Notes: generated by a model from the letters alone, not told the origin. Shown: positions 17,301 through 24,153, counted from the stretch's first letter. The stretch is DNA of 64,000 nt from Polynucleobacter campilacus (GCF_002206625.1 NZ_NGUP01000007.1:1-64000); one strand, 5' to 3'. Program-made: numbers and translations.

Positions 17301-17423
17301 ATGAAAGATAACAGCGCAGCAACCTTGAAGAACAAAACTGGCAAGATGTACCTGATTGGAATCATTGCATTCTCAGGCTTGATTATCGGAATTACCTTTA
17401 TTAAATTCTTATTCTCAGTTTAA
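17301..17423 (+). CDS. Small single-span membrane protein (40 aa)
   Basis: A 40-codon ORF begins at ATG 17301, shortly after bchP, with a GGAA purine stretch a few bases upstream. The product MKDNSAATLKNKTGKMYLIG... has a charged N-terminus and one predicted hydrophobic helix (about 17-38). It is not a LH alpha or beta polypeptide: there is no His ligand in the span. Its end overlaps the convergent lipocalin gene by four bases. Function unknown. Position and spacing suggest co-transcription with bchP. Confidence 0.5.
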   Translation: MKDNSAATLKNKTGKMYLIGIIAFSGLIIGITFIKFLFSV

Positions 17424-18001
17424 TTTTGTGGTGTCAGGCTCAGCTGCTCAAGACTGAAGCCATTATTATTTACTAGGCGACCCAGTAGCGCCTGGTATTT
17501 GCTGGGCTCTACTGCCTTAGAGCGGGAGAGTATCCAGAGATATTTTCTGCCGGGGTCGCTCACTGCAGCCAATTGGTATTCGGGATCGATATCGATTACC
17601 CAGTAATCACCCCAGACCATCGGTAGAAAAGCCAGCCAATCTGGCGCAAAGCGTACCTCCAGAATTGGGGAAGTTGAAGCACCAATTTGCCTTGCGGTAC
17701 CCATGGCTTCGCCTTTACCCCCACCCTCAAATGTGCAGCGATTCGTGACGCTCACATTGCCATCTTCTTTGATCTTGTAGGTGGCATTGGTATCGGCAAT
17801 GCATTTTCTCTGAAACCAATTGGGAAACTTCGCAATCTCATACCAAGTGCCCTGATAGCGGGCAACATCTAATGAGGCAATCGTCTTGATAGGCGCTACT
17901 GGCTTTGGATCTGCCTGAGTCCCTTGTGCCGATTGAGCCATGGCCCAATTTTGTGAGCAGCAGAAAAGAAGCAAGCCAATAATGTAGTGATTTTTTCTCA
18001 T
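17420..18001 (-). CDS. Lipocalin family protein (Blc-like)
   Basis: The 193-residue protein has an N-terminal signal peptide (MRKNHYIIGLLLFCCSQNWAMA) and the bacterial lipocalin motifs YQGTWYEIAKFPNWFQRKC and a C-terminal YLWILSRS strand. Such proteins bind lipids or other hydrophobic ligands at the envelope. The Cys residues in the signal region do not form a clear lipobox, so a soluble periplasmic form is likely. It is the last gene of a leftward group bciB-nnrU-small lipoprotein-lipocalin with short spacers. Confidence 0.9.
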   Translation of the reverse strand: MRKNHYIIGLLLFCCSQNWAMAQSAQGTQADPKPVAPIKTIASLDVARYQGTWYEIAKFPNWFQRKCIADTNATYKIKEDGNVSVTNRCTFEGGGKGEAMGTARQIGASTSPILEVRFAPDWLAFLPMVWGDYWVIDIDPEYQLAAVSDPGRKYLWILSRSKAVEPSKYQALLGRLVNNNGFSLEQLSLTPQN

Positions 18002-18011
18002 GATGTTTGTC

Positions 18012-18368
18012 CTATGATTTTTTTAATTCTGCCACACAAGTAGCGACTTGTTCATTGCCAGCTTTGACTTGAGTCAACTCATTACCCATCTTATTCATTT
18101 TGAGTTGCCCAATTTGTGGGTCAAAGCGCATCAATATCTGATAAAAATCTTTTACTTCTAAGAGATTCACCTTAATCTCTTTGCCCTCATAAAGTACGCT
18201 TGCGTCGAGAGAGCCCTTAGTAATGAATATCTGAATGGGACTGCCGTTGAGAGAGCATGACAATGTCTTGCTTTGACTATCTATAGCTTCCACTTTGGGG
18301 GCTTGAGCATCGCATCCCCATAAAGCTAGCGTCAAGAGGAGGCTGACTAAGGCCCCCTGAGTACGCAT
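18012..18368 (-). CDS. Small putative lipoprotein, unknown function
   Basis: The track ORF starts at 18461 inside the NnrU gene; the ATG at 18368 gives a 118-residue protein with a hydrophobic signal ending in a lipobox-like LALWGC. The mature part is a short beta-rich domain without a family I recognise. It lies 10 bases upstream of the lipocalin gene on the same strand. Confidence 0.7.
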   Translation of the reverse strand: MRTQGALVSLLLTLALWGCDAQAPKVEAIDSQSKTLSCSLNGSPIQIFITKGSLDASVLYEGKEIKVNLLEVKDFYQILMRFDPQIGQLKMNKMGNELTQVKAGNEQVATCVAELKKS

Positions 18369-18391
18369 ACTGGCTGATTTCAAAAGAGTGC

Positions 18392-18976
18392 TCAAGACAA
18401 CTGGGCGAGAGGAGAAACTCCAATGAGGTATTGGTGTAATCCAAATATAAAGACTACCCAAAGGATGACGCCAGCAGCAATCGTAATCACTGTTGCTTTA
18501 GTACTGACTTGAGCCTGTTCAGGGAGATGAACAGGACGCTTTCTGGCTGAACGAAAATCTAATACAGCCCAGATTAAAAAGGCACCAAAGAGGATCAGAT
18601 TGACTAAAGTGCCATTAGAAAGAAGATGCGCTAGTGCCCATACTTTGACGCCCAAAATCATTGGGTGCTTCAGTTTGAGGCGAATCGCATTGTTCGATGG
18701 CGAACTTCCTGCAAGGAAGATAAAGGCCACTAGATTTAAGACTAGGGCAATATAGATGAGAGCAATATTGGGTTGCCACAACACCACTGTACTTTGCCTT
18801 GCTTGACCATAGCCAATCACCATGATGACAAATCCAATTAAGGAAACGATGGTGTACAAACCTTTCCATTTCACTTCACCGATACGATCAATCATCTGGT
18901 TGCGCCATGACTCAGCAAAGATGCGACACGAGTGGCTAGCAAGAAAAATAATAAGACCAATCAGAAATAAAGCCAT
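18392..18976 (-). CDS. NnrU family membrane protein
   Basis: NnrU-family proteins are polytopic membrane proteins; the plant/cyanobacterial carotenoid isomerase Z-ISO belongs to the same family and carries heme b. The 194-residue product has five or six helices and the family's N-terminal SHSCRIFAESWR and KHPMILGVKVWALAHLLSNG blocks with conserved His residues. The track start is TTG at 18988, but GGAG six bases before ATG 18976 marks the better start. It lies 24 bases after bciB. A role in carotenoid or heme metabolism is plausible from context only. Confidence 0.88.
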   Translation of the reverse strand: MALFLIGLIIFLASHSCRIFAESWRNQMIDRIGEVKWKGLYTIVSLIGFVIMVIGYGQARQSTVVLWQPNIALIYIALVLNLVAFIFLAGSSPSNNAIRLKLKHPMILGVKVWALAHLLSNGTLVNLILFGAFLIWAVLDFRSARKRPVHLPEQAQVSTKATVITIAAGVILWVVFIFGLHQYLIGVSPLAQLS

Positions 18977-19000
18977 GGAATACTCCAAAGGAAAATAGGT

Positions 19001-20197
19001 TTAGGGTTTATGAATTTCTTGTTCGCTAGGCTTGATGCCATAGGGCTCTACTAGAGGCCAGATATGGTTCGGAACCATGGAAGCCATTTTTGCAGGCTGC
19101 TCTCTGCGCAGGTGAAGTACTGTTTCAATCGCTTTCATCTCAACGCGAGTACGAGCAAATTCCAGACCACGAGGGCCTACCTTGGGCATTAGCCAACCCA
19201 CAATGGGTCTTAACCAGTTCGGCATTTTTCTCAAGGGGAGGCCCCCAGCAGCGCGCTCCACGTTTTTCATAAAGCCAACAACGGCTGAGTGACGTTTACC
19301 AGCAGTTCCCGGTGCCGAGGCGCGAACTTCATCGCCCAAAAGATTTAATAACTCTTCACCACGTTCATTGCGAATAATGAGCCATTGCTCGCCTTGTCCG
19401 CCCATATAACCAACCGTGATGTCTGATAGCACATTGGTGTAATCAACACAGGTACGGCAGGTTAGTGGAAAGAAGTCATTGGGCAAAGTGGAGAGTGGTA
19501 ATTGAAGAAACGGAATCTCTTTCTTTTTCCCATTCTTAAAGCGGACCTCTACGTGGTAATCCGCTCTAAATTCAAGATAGTTAATCTCATCAGGCTCTGA
19601 GCTAACCAGCGACAGGAAATGATGAAAATTCTCGGTAGTAGTATTGTCAGAGCATGGCGTACCAATGACATAAAGTTTTTCTAGGCCAAGCTCTTTCTCT
19701 AGAGCCCTTAAGGCATATACCTGGCAGGGTATGCCGATGACAGCCATCCTTTTGTACCCTTTAGCAATCGCTGGCTCCAAGAGGGAGAGAAGCGGGGCGT
19801 AGCCCATTCTCATGCCACGACACTTGGCCATATCAGATGCTTTATCAATAATGATCGGCAAAGGCTTCCAGCGATCATTGGGATCCTCAGTCATGGTCAA
19901 AATCGCATCGACCGCACCAGTTTCTAAGAGACGCTCACCAATCCGAGTGGTAATTCCGGTCCACTGTGCACCGGTACTCGGATTTTTAAGTCCTGCTCTG
20001 AGCATTTTGATAAAGGGGCCAAAATGCAATTCGTCAGGACGACTCAGATCTCTTGCCCTGCCGTGAACCTGAGTTTCTAACTCTGGGTACTTGGGCTTGA
20101 TAAATTGACAAGCCTCACCGCAGCGTTTTGGGTTATCAGTTCGAGAAATTCCGCAGTCGGTGCATAAGCTCCGATAGGGTGCATCAGCAGTATTCAT
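19001..20197 (-). CDS. bciB: F-type divinyl (8-vinyl) chlorophyllide reductase BciB
   Basis: BciB reduces the C8 vinyl group of chlorophyllide using flavin and 4Fe-4S clusters. The N-terminus has the Cys motif CTDCGISRTDNPKRCGEAC, followed by the FrhB-like domain with a second Cys set (GIPCQVYAL, TPCSDNTTTENF, FPLTCRTCVDY). The FrhB/FdhB family also includes F420 enzymes, but the length (398) and photosynthesis context support BciB. The start codon lies in the second copy of a 13-base tandem repeat; the ATG in the first copy is out of frame and stops after eight codons. Confidence 0.92.
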   Translation of the reverse strand: MNTADAPYRSLCTDCGISRTDNPKRCGEACQFIKPKYPELETQVHGRARDLSRPDELHFGPFIKMLRAGLKNPSTGAQWTGITTRIGERLLETGAVDAILTMTEDPNDRWKPLPIIIDKASDMAKCRGMRMGYAPLLSLLEPAIAKGYKRMAVIGIPCQVYALRALEKELGLEKLYVIGTPCSDNTTTENFHHFLSLVSSEPDEINYLEFRADYHVEVRFKNGKKKEIPFLQLPLSTLPNDFFPLTCRTCVDYTNVLSDITVGYMGGQGEQWLIIRNERGEELLNLLGDEVRASAPGTAGKRHSAVVGFMKNVERAAGGLPLRKMPNWLRPIVGWLMPKVGPRGLEFARTRVEMKAIETVLHLRREQPAKMASMVPNHIWPLVEPYGIKPSEQEIHKP

Positions 20198-20210
20198 CAG
20201 CAGTATTCAT
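20185..20210 (-). repeat. 13-base tandem duplication across the bciB start
   Basis: On the minus strand ATGAATACTGCTG occurs twice in direct succession and is followed by another ATG. The unit is not a multiple of three, so the upstream ATG reads only eight codons before TGA while the downstream ATG opens bciB. Copies: 20198-20210 and 20185-20197. Confidence 0.95.
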
Positions 20211-20346
20211 TAGCAGGATTTACTCAGTCCTTTAGACATGATGATTTATGGGGTAGCGGAGCAAAAAGCAAAGTAAACATAATCCATTTATTATGGCCTG
20301 AATACGAAATATTTGCAGACCAATTTTATGAATATGGAGAGTAAAC

Positions 20347-20820
20347 ATGTTGCCCAATATCCCCCTCAAAAGACTTAATGGATCCTCAGAAAACTTGCAG
20401 GATTATGCGGGCAAGACACTCTTAATCGTGAATGTCGCAAGTAACTGCGGCTTTACTTCTCAATATCGTGACTTACAGAATCTGTACACTGCAAATCAAG
20501 CTAAGGGCCTAGAGATATTAGGATTCCCATGTAATCAATTTGGCGCTCAAGAGCCCGGCTCTGCAGAGCAAATTCAAAACTTTTGCAGTACTAACTATGG
20601 CGTGACTTTTCCAATGTTTGAAAAAATTGATGTGAATGGGGATAGTACTCATCCCTTGTATATCTATTTAAAGGATCAAGCGCCTGGCATCTTAGGAACC
20701 ACCGGCATTAAGTGGAACTTCACTAAATTTGTCGTGAGTAAAGATGGCCAATCCATCACACGGCTTGCATCAGCAGATGGCGCAAGCAAGATGGCAGAGG
20801 CGATTAGTAAGCTGCTCTAG
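20347..20820 (+). CDS. Glutathione peroxidase family protein
   Basis: A thiol peroxidase of the glutathione peroxidase family, reducing hydroperoxides. The peroxidatic Cys is at residue 34 in NVASNCGFTSQY; the Gln and Trp of the active site are in GFPCNQFGAQEPG and KWNFTKF. The 157-residue length is normal for the Cys-type bacterial enzyme. GGAG lies upstream of ATG 20347. It is transcribed alone between two leftward photosynthesis groups. Protection against light-driven oxidative damage is an inference from location. Confidence 0.95.
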   Translation: MLPNIPLKRLNGSSENLQDYAGKTLLIVNVASNCGFTSQYRDLQNLYTANQAKGLEILGFPCNQFGAQEPGSAEQIQNFCSTNYGVTFPMFEKIDVNGDSTHPLYIYLKDQAPGILGTTGIKWNFTKFVVSKDGQSITRLASADGASKMAEAISKLL

Positions 20821-20842
20821 ATTACGAGCAGTTCATCACTAA

Positions 20843-20998
20843 TTACTTCTTTTTCTTCTTATCTGAATCTAGCCACTCATTGACATCAGGGAAGGCATCT
20901 TGCACTTCTCCCATAAATTCGCGAACCATGAAATATAGGCCAGCAATTAAGAGGGAAAAAACAAAGACCGATAGAAGGAGTAATGTTGTATTACTCAT
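20843..20998 (-). CDS. Small single-span membrane protein (51 aa)
   Basis: A 51-codon ORF not in the track. The product starts MSNTTLLLLSVFVF, has one helix (about 5-25), then an acidic stretch and five Lys at the end. Its ATG overlaps the stop of the next upstream ORF by four bases (ATGA), so it is part of the pucBAC-linked leftward transcript. No family recognised. Confidence 0.6.
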   Translation of the reverse strand: MSNTTLLLLSVFVFSLLIAGLYFMVREFMGEVQDAFPDVNEWLDSDKKKKK

Positions 20999-21183
20999 TT
21001 TTTACGATTCAATAATGCAGCGAGTTTGAAATAAATCCCAAAGCAAAATATGGAGGGTACCCATAGCGCTGTAAAGATGGATTGCTCTTTGTCCTGAACT
21101 ACAAACCATAAATAGGCAGAGGTAAAGAAAGAAATCACCACTGCCATGAGAATGAAGTAATCTGATCTTTTAAACATTTTCAC
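20995..21183 (-). CDS. Small two-span membrane protein (62 aa)
   Basis: The 62-residue product has two predicted helices separated by a short loop (FVVQDKEQS) and a basic C-terminus LLNRKK. It overlaps the ORFs before and after it by four bases each, a pattern typical of a coupled operon. It sits third behind pucC. No family recognised. Confidence 0.65.
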   Translation of the reverse strand: MKMFKRSDYFILMAVVISFFTSAYLWFVVQDKEQSIFTALWVPSIFCFGIYFKLAALLNRKK

Positions 21184-21416
21184 TCCTTCGCTTCGTTATT
21201 AAAATAATCTCCAATGCCATAGCCAACAGCGCTCAAAAGGCATCCCATGATAGCGCAGCTGCCCAATACGCGAATACCTGAAGAAAGACCAAAAGAAAAC
21301 AGATCTGCAGAGATGAAGTCCCACAGACTCAAGGTAATTAATATAAAACTAATTGAGCTAATGAAGAAGCCAAAAATAATGAGCGTCTTTTCGGCAAACT
21401 GGGAGATAGTAGTCAT
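21180..21416 (-). CDS. Small two-span membrane protein (78 aa) directly behind pucC
   Basis: The 78-residue product has two long hydrophobic segments (about 12-32 and 48-68) and a soluble acidic end. Its ATG is immediately adjacent to the pucC stop, so it is very likely translated from the puc transcript. It does not resemble LH alpha or beta chains, PucE or PucD as far as I can tell. Function unknown. Confidence 0.65.
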   Translation of the reverse strand: MTTISQFAEKTLIIFGFFISSISFILITLSLWDFISADLFSFGLSSGIRVLGSCAIMGCLLSAVGYGIGDYFNNEAKE

Positions 21417-22829
21417 TTAAGCAGCAGATTCTACAGGCTTTGTTGGCCATATGAAGTTGGTCATTGCGGCGATGGTAATCAAGAGCAGAATGATTTCTAG
21501 TAGATAGACACCACAGTAACCCGTTGCTGGATTATTGAGGTCGGCGCCGAAATAATTTCTGGAGGCCATACCAGCCAAAATATCCCGAAATATTCCTCCG
21601 ACACCAATGGCAATGCCTGCAGCAGTCGCTTGTACTGCTCCCCATGCACCTAAGGCTAAACCACTTTGATTTTCTGGGGCGTATTTCATGGTGGCAGTTA
21701 AAGTCCCATGACTAAATAGCCCATTACCAAATCCAATTAACACGACGCCCACAATAAAAATAAGTGTGCTGTTCAAAGGTGCCGCAATGATGACTAGCAT
21801 GAATGCCGGAATACCAATTTTGGCACCATTGCTAGCCATCTTAAAGGGGTCGTAACCAGCACTTAATACTTTGGACGCAATGCTAAAGCCAAATAAACAA
21901 CCAATGGCTAAAGTAGCCGTTAATACCGTGGTGGCGCTTACGCTCATGTTTAATAATTCACCGCCATAGGGTTCTAGCAAAACATCATTCATGCTAAAGG
22001 CCATGGTGCCAAAACCGACTGCAACTAAGCGGCGAATTGCTTGGCCACCTGCTTTAAAAGTTTCCCAAGATTGTTTAAAGTTTTGTTCTCTGGCTACTAA
22101 TGCTCGCGCGCGGGCTTCTTCACGACTTTCCTGCTTCCAAAGTGCAATGGCATTTAAAACGAGCGTGACTACAGCGCAACCTTGAATCACTTGTATTAAG
22201 CGACCTGGACTGTACTCTTCTAATAACTGGCCAAAAATGAGGGCGCTACCAATCATGCCGATTAATAGCATCACATACATCAGGCCAACAATATTCGCTT
22301 GGGATTTAGGCGGCGCAAGATCACAAGCCAAGGCAAGACCAACTGTTTGTGTCGTGTGAATACCAGCACCCACAAATAAAAATGCCAGTGCTGCAGCTGC
22401 TAATCCAATCCATGCTGGCGCTTCACTGGCATTGCCTGCACCAGCTAAGACGAGTAAAGCAAAAGGCATGATGGCAAGCCCGCCAAACTGAACCATGGTT
22501 CCCATCCAAATATACGGAACACGACGCCAGCCTAAAGCAGATTTATGAGTATCTGAGCGAAAGCCAATCAAAGCTCTAATGGGAGCAAAAATAATCGGCA
22601 AAGAAACCATGATCGATACCAGTGATGCGGGTACTTGTAGCTCAACAATCATCACTCGATTTAAGGTGCCCACTAGTAGCACTAGGGCCATGCCAACCGA
22701 TACTTGAAATAAGGATAGTCTGAGTAATCTACCGAGGGGTAATTCAGCAGAAGCAGCGTCTGCAAAAGGCAAGAAGCGAGGGCCTAAATTAGCCCAAGTA
22801 CTGATTATTTTTTGACCAAAACGATTCAT
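21417..22829 (-). CDS. pucC: Light-harvesting 2 assembly protein PucC
   Basis: A 470-residue, 12-helix PucC/BCH-family protein, strongly similar in sequence pattern to LhaA at 8432: PRFLPFADAASAELPLGRLLRLSLFQ, ALIGFRSDTHKSALGWRRVPYIW, GAWGAVQATAAG. Its place directly behind pucBA identifies it as PucC, required for LH2 assembly. A strong hairpin with a T-run lies between pucA and pucC, so pucC is probably expressed at a lower level than the antenna genes. Confidence 0.94.
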   Translation of the reverse strand: MNRFGQKIISTWANLGPRFLPFADAASAELPLGRLLRLSLFQVSVGMALVLLVGTLNRVMIVELQVPASLVSIMVSLPIIFAPIRALIGFRSDTHKSALGWRRVPYIWMGTMVQFGGLAIMPFALLVLAGAGNASEAPAWIGLAAAALAFLFVGAGIHTTQTVGLALACDLAPPKSQANIVGLMYVMLLIGMIGSALIFGQLLEEYSPGRLIQVIQGCAVVTLVLNAIALWKQESREEARARALVAREQNFKQSWETFKAGGQAIRRLVAVGFGTMAFSMNDVLLEPYGGELLNMSVSATTVLTATLAIGCLFGFSIASKVLSAGYDPFKMASNGAKIGIPAFMLVIIAAPLNSTLIFIVGVVLIGFGNGLFSHGTLTATMKYAPENQSGLALGAWGAVQATAAGIAIGVGGIFRDILAGMASRNYFGADLNNPATGYCGVYLLEIILLLITIAAMTNFIWPTKPVESAA

Positions 22830-22870
22830 GTAAAGCTTAGTTTAAGTGATACATGCGTAAACCAAAAAAC

Positions 22871-22902
22871 ATAAGACCTAGATGTTTAGATCTAGGTCTT
22901 AT
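22871..22902 (-). terminator. Hairpin with T-run between pucA and pucC (attenuator/mRNA stabiliser)
   Basis: A perfect 13-base inverted repeat (ATAAGACCTAGAT / ATCTAGGTCTTAT) encloses a 6-base loop. On the minus strand it is followed by GTTTTTTGG. This is an intrinsic terminator form placed 16 bases after the pucA stop. Because pucC lies behind it in the same direction, partial read-through is expected, as known for puc operons in other purple bacteria. Confidence 0.85.
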
Positions 22903-22918
22903 ATGGGAAAGATAAAAC

Positions 22919-23122
22919 TTATTTTTTTGCTGCTGGTGCCGCGGGTGCCATTGAGGTAGCGGCAGACTTTGTAGATTGACCACCCTCTAAAAAGGCTTTC
23001 ACCCAAGTTGTATTGTTTAGTAATGCTAAATGCACTGAAAAAGAACCAACTGCTACAGCGCCCAAAAACAGGGGAATGCCAACTGTTGGTCTAACCACTG
23101 TCCACATTTTTCCGTAGATCAT
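22919..23122 (-). CDS. pucA: Light-harvesting 2 alpha chain PucA
   Basis: LH2 alpha polypeptide. It aligns without gaps to classical B800-850 alpha chains from the N-terminus: GKMWTVVRPTVGIPLFLG, then the bacteriochlorophyll ligand His31 and TTW at 38-40. Residues 44-45, Tyr-Trp or Tyr-Tyr in B800-850 antennae, are Phe-Leu here, the pair found in blue-shifted B800-820 complexes. The C-terminus after EGG carries an Ala/Pro/Lys-rich tail. AAGGAG precedes the ATG. Co-transcribed with pucB 15 bases upstream. Confidence 0.96.
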   Translation of the reverse strand: MIYGKMWTVVRPTVGIPLFLGAVAVGSFSVHLALLNNTTWVKAFLEGGQSTKSAATSMAPAAPAAKK

Positions 23123-23137
23123 CTCAATCTCCTTTAA

Positions 23138-23281
23138 TTATTTCAACCAAGGTGAATAGATATAGGCAAGTAAGTGGGCGAGTGCTGCAATCATCCCAAA
23201 AAATTGCGTACCTTGAATGAGGTTGCGATGTAACTCTTCCGCTTCCTCAACACTCAGACCTGTAAGAGTGTCATTTGTCAT
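23138..23281 (-). CDS. pucB: Light-harvesting 2 beta chain PucB
   Basis: A 47-codon ORF absent from the track. The product shows the beta-chain pattern LSVEEAEELHRNLIQGTQFFG, then AALAHLLAYIYSPWL. His36 is the central bacteriochlorophyll ligand, His18 the cytoplasmic-side conserved His, and Trp45 the membrane-boundary aromatic. It pairs with PucA to make the LH2 ring. It is first in the leftward pucBAC operon, with a PpsR operator and a long inverted repeat upstream. Confidence 0.96.
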   Translation of the reverse strand: MTNDTLTGLSVEEAEELHRNLIQGTQFFGMIAALAHLLAYIYSPWLK

Positions 23282-23329
23282 AGCTTTTTTCCTCTCAAAT
23301 CTAACTGCGTCGTGCTAACCCACACGAGG

Positions 23330-23369
23330 GTACTGAATTAACCTTCTAACCACAGGGTTAATTTAGTAC
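23330..23369 (-). promoter_or_regulatory. Long inverted repeat in the pucB upstream region
   Basis: GTACTGAATTAACC and GGTTAATTTAGTAC form 14-base arms with a single non-Watson-Crick position around a 12-base spacer. The repeat lies 49 bases upstream of the pucB start and next to the PpsR operator. It could be an mRNA leader hairpin or a binding site for another dimeric regulator. No T-run follows on the minus strand, so it is not a terminator. Confidence 0.7.
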
Positions 23370-23374
23370 GAATG

Positions 23375-23392
23375 TGTAAATAAATCTATACA
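23375..23392 (-). promoter_or_regulatory. PpsR operator upstream of pucB
   Basis: TGTAAATAAATCTATACA is an exact TGT-N12-ACA match, and the surrounding bases extend the dyad (GTGTA...TACAC). It lies about 95 bases from the pucB start, in the 247-base gap between pucB and the rightward small ORF at 23529. Apart from this site and the inverted repeat I see only A/T-rich sequence with no clear -35/-10 pair. Confidence 0.8.
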
Positions 23393-23528
23393 CTTTTCTT
23401 AGGAATTTCCCTTATACGTCAAGATGTTGCGTTGCAAAATAACTCATCCGTAACAGTCATTACTTGAGATGCTTTAGGCTATATGGCATATAGAATGAAC
23501 TCTATCTAATGTCTATTTTGGATATCAA

Positions 23529-23741
23529 TTGAGTAAAACTAGCCAGCGCTTTAGCACCATCAAACTGCTCTTTGAGATAGCCTGCGCTGCAGGTGGCTTT
23601 GGTATGGGGCTACTATTTGCCAAGCAGTTGGATTTAGGCGTCGTTCCTGGGGTGTTTATGGGTCTGATGGGGGCGATCTTCACCTTTATCCTTGCCCAGG
23701 GCATGACAGCCTTCATTTTTCGTATACTGAGGCGAGATTAA
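23529..23741 (+). CDS. Small two-span membrane protein (70 aa), TTG start
   Basis: The 70-residue product has two hydrophobic segments rich in Gly (GGFGMGLLF, GVFMGLMGAIFTFILAQG) and ends in basic RILRRD. The only start that keeps the N-terminus is TTG at 23529, with a weak GGAT upstream. It is divergent from pucBAC and shares its upstream region. It may be read through into the next ORF and hemA. No family recognised. Confidence 0.6.
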   Translation: MSKTSQRFSTIKLLFEIACAAGGFGMGLLFAKQLDLGVVPGVFMGLMGAIFTFILAQGMTAFIFRILRRD

Positions 23742-23777
23742 TCAGAGGCTCCGCCTCTTCAGTCCTAAGGATAGGTA

Positions 23778-24014
23778 ATGAATAAGCAAGTTGAATCGAC
23801 CCCAGTAGATCCCAAAGTTAAAAGAACCATGCTGTGGCTCAAATTTGCCATTGTGGTGTTCCCAATAGCCTTAGTTGGTCAGGTCTGGATTCTGTATCAG
23901 GATTACTCATTGACCAATCTATTCTTCGTGCTGATCACGGCCTTTGCCCTGTATTCCACGATCAATTCGTATAAAAAATTTAAAGCCTACGAGGCTGCGG
24001 CTAAGAATCAGTAA
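23778..24014 (+). CDS. Small two-span membrane protein (78 aa)
   Basis: The 78-residue product begins with a soluble, charged segment, has two helices (about 20-38 and 46-64) and ends KKFKAYEAAAKNQ. An AAGGATAGGTA ribosome-site-like sequence precedes ATG 23778. It follows the 70-residue ORF by 36 bases. No family recognised. Confidence 0.6.
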   Translation: MNKQVESTPVDPKVKRTMLWLKFAIVVFPIALVGQVWILYQDYSLTNLFFVLITAFALYSTINSYKKFKAYEAAAKNQ

Positions 24015-24059
24015 TCAGCGAGCATGTGGGTTTTCCCTAGGTAGGGAGGCTTAAATAGG

Positions 24060-24100
24060 TGTCAATCTTGATTGACAGATTGCCAATCAAGAGGAAGAAT
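24060..24100 (+). promoter_or_regulatory. hemA promoter with perfect PpsR operator
   Basis: TGTCAATCTTGATTGACA at 24060-24077 is a perfect 18-base palindrome and an exact TGT-N12-ACA site. Its right end is TTGACA (24072-24077), a consensus -35. AAGAAT at 24095-24100, 17 bases on, is a fair -10. Repressor binding would block the -35 box. A second dyad, TCTTGATTG with CAATCAAGA, overlaps the right arm and extends to 24092. Confidence 0.82.
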
Positions 24101-24153
24101 CATTCTCATGATTTTTCTAGATCCACACAAAGCTATTTTTAATAGCCCATAGC

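Noticed and set aside
23744-23760. Short hairpin AGAGGC-tcc-GCCTCT between two small ORFs
   Set aside because: Only six base pairs and no T-run; too weak to call a terminator or regulatory site.
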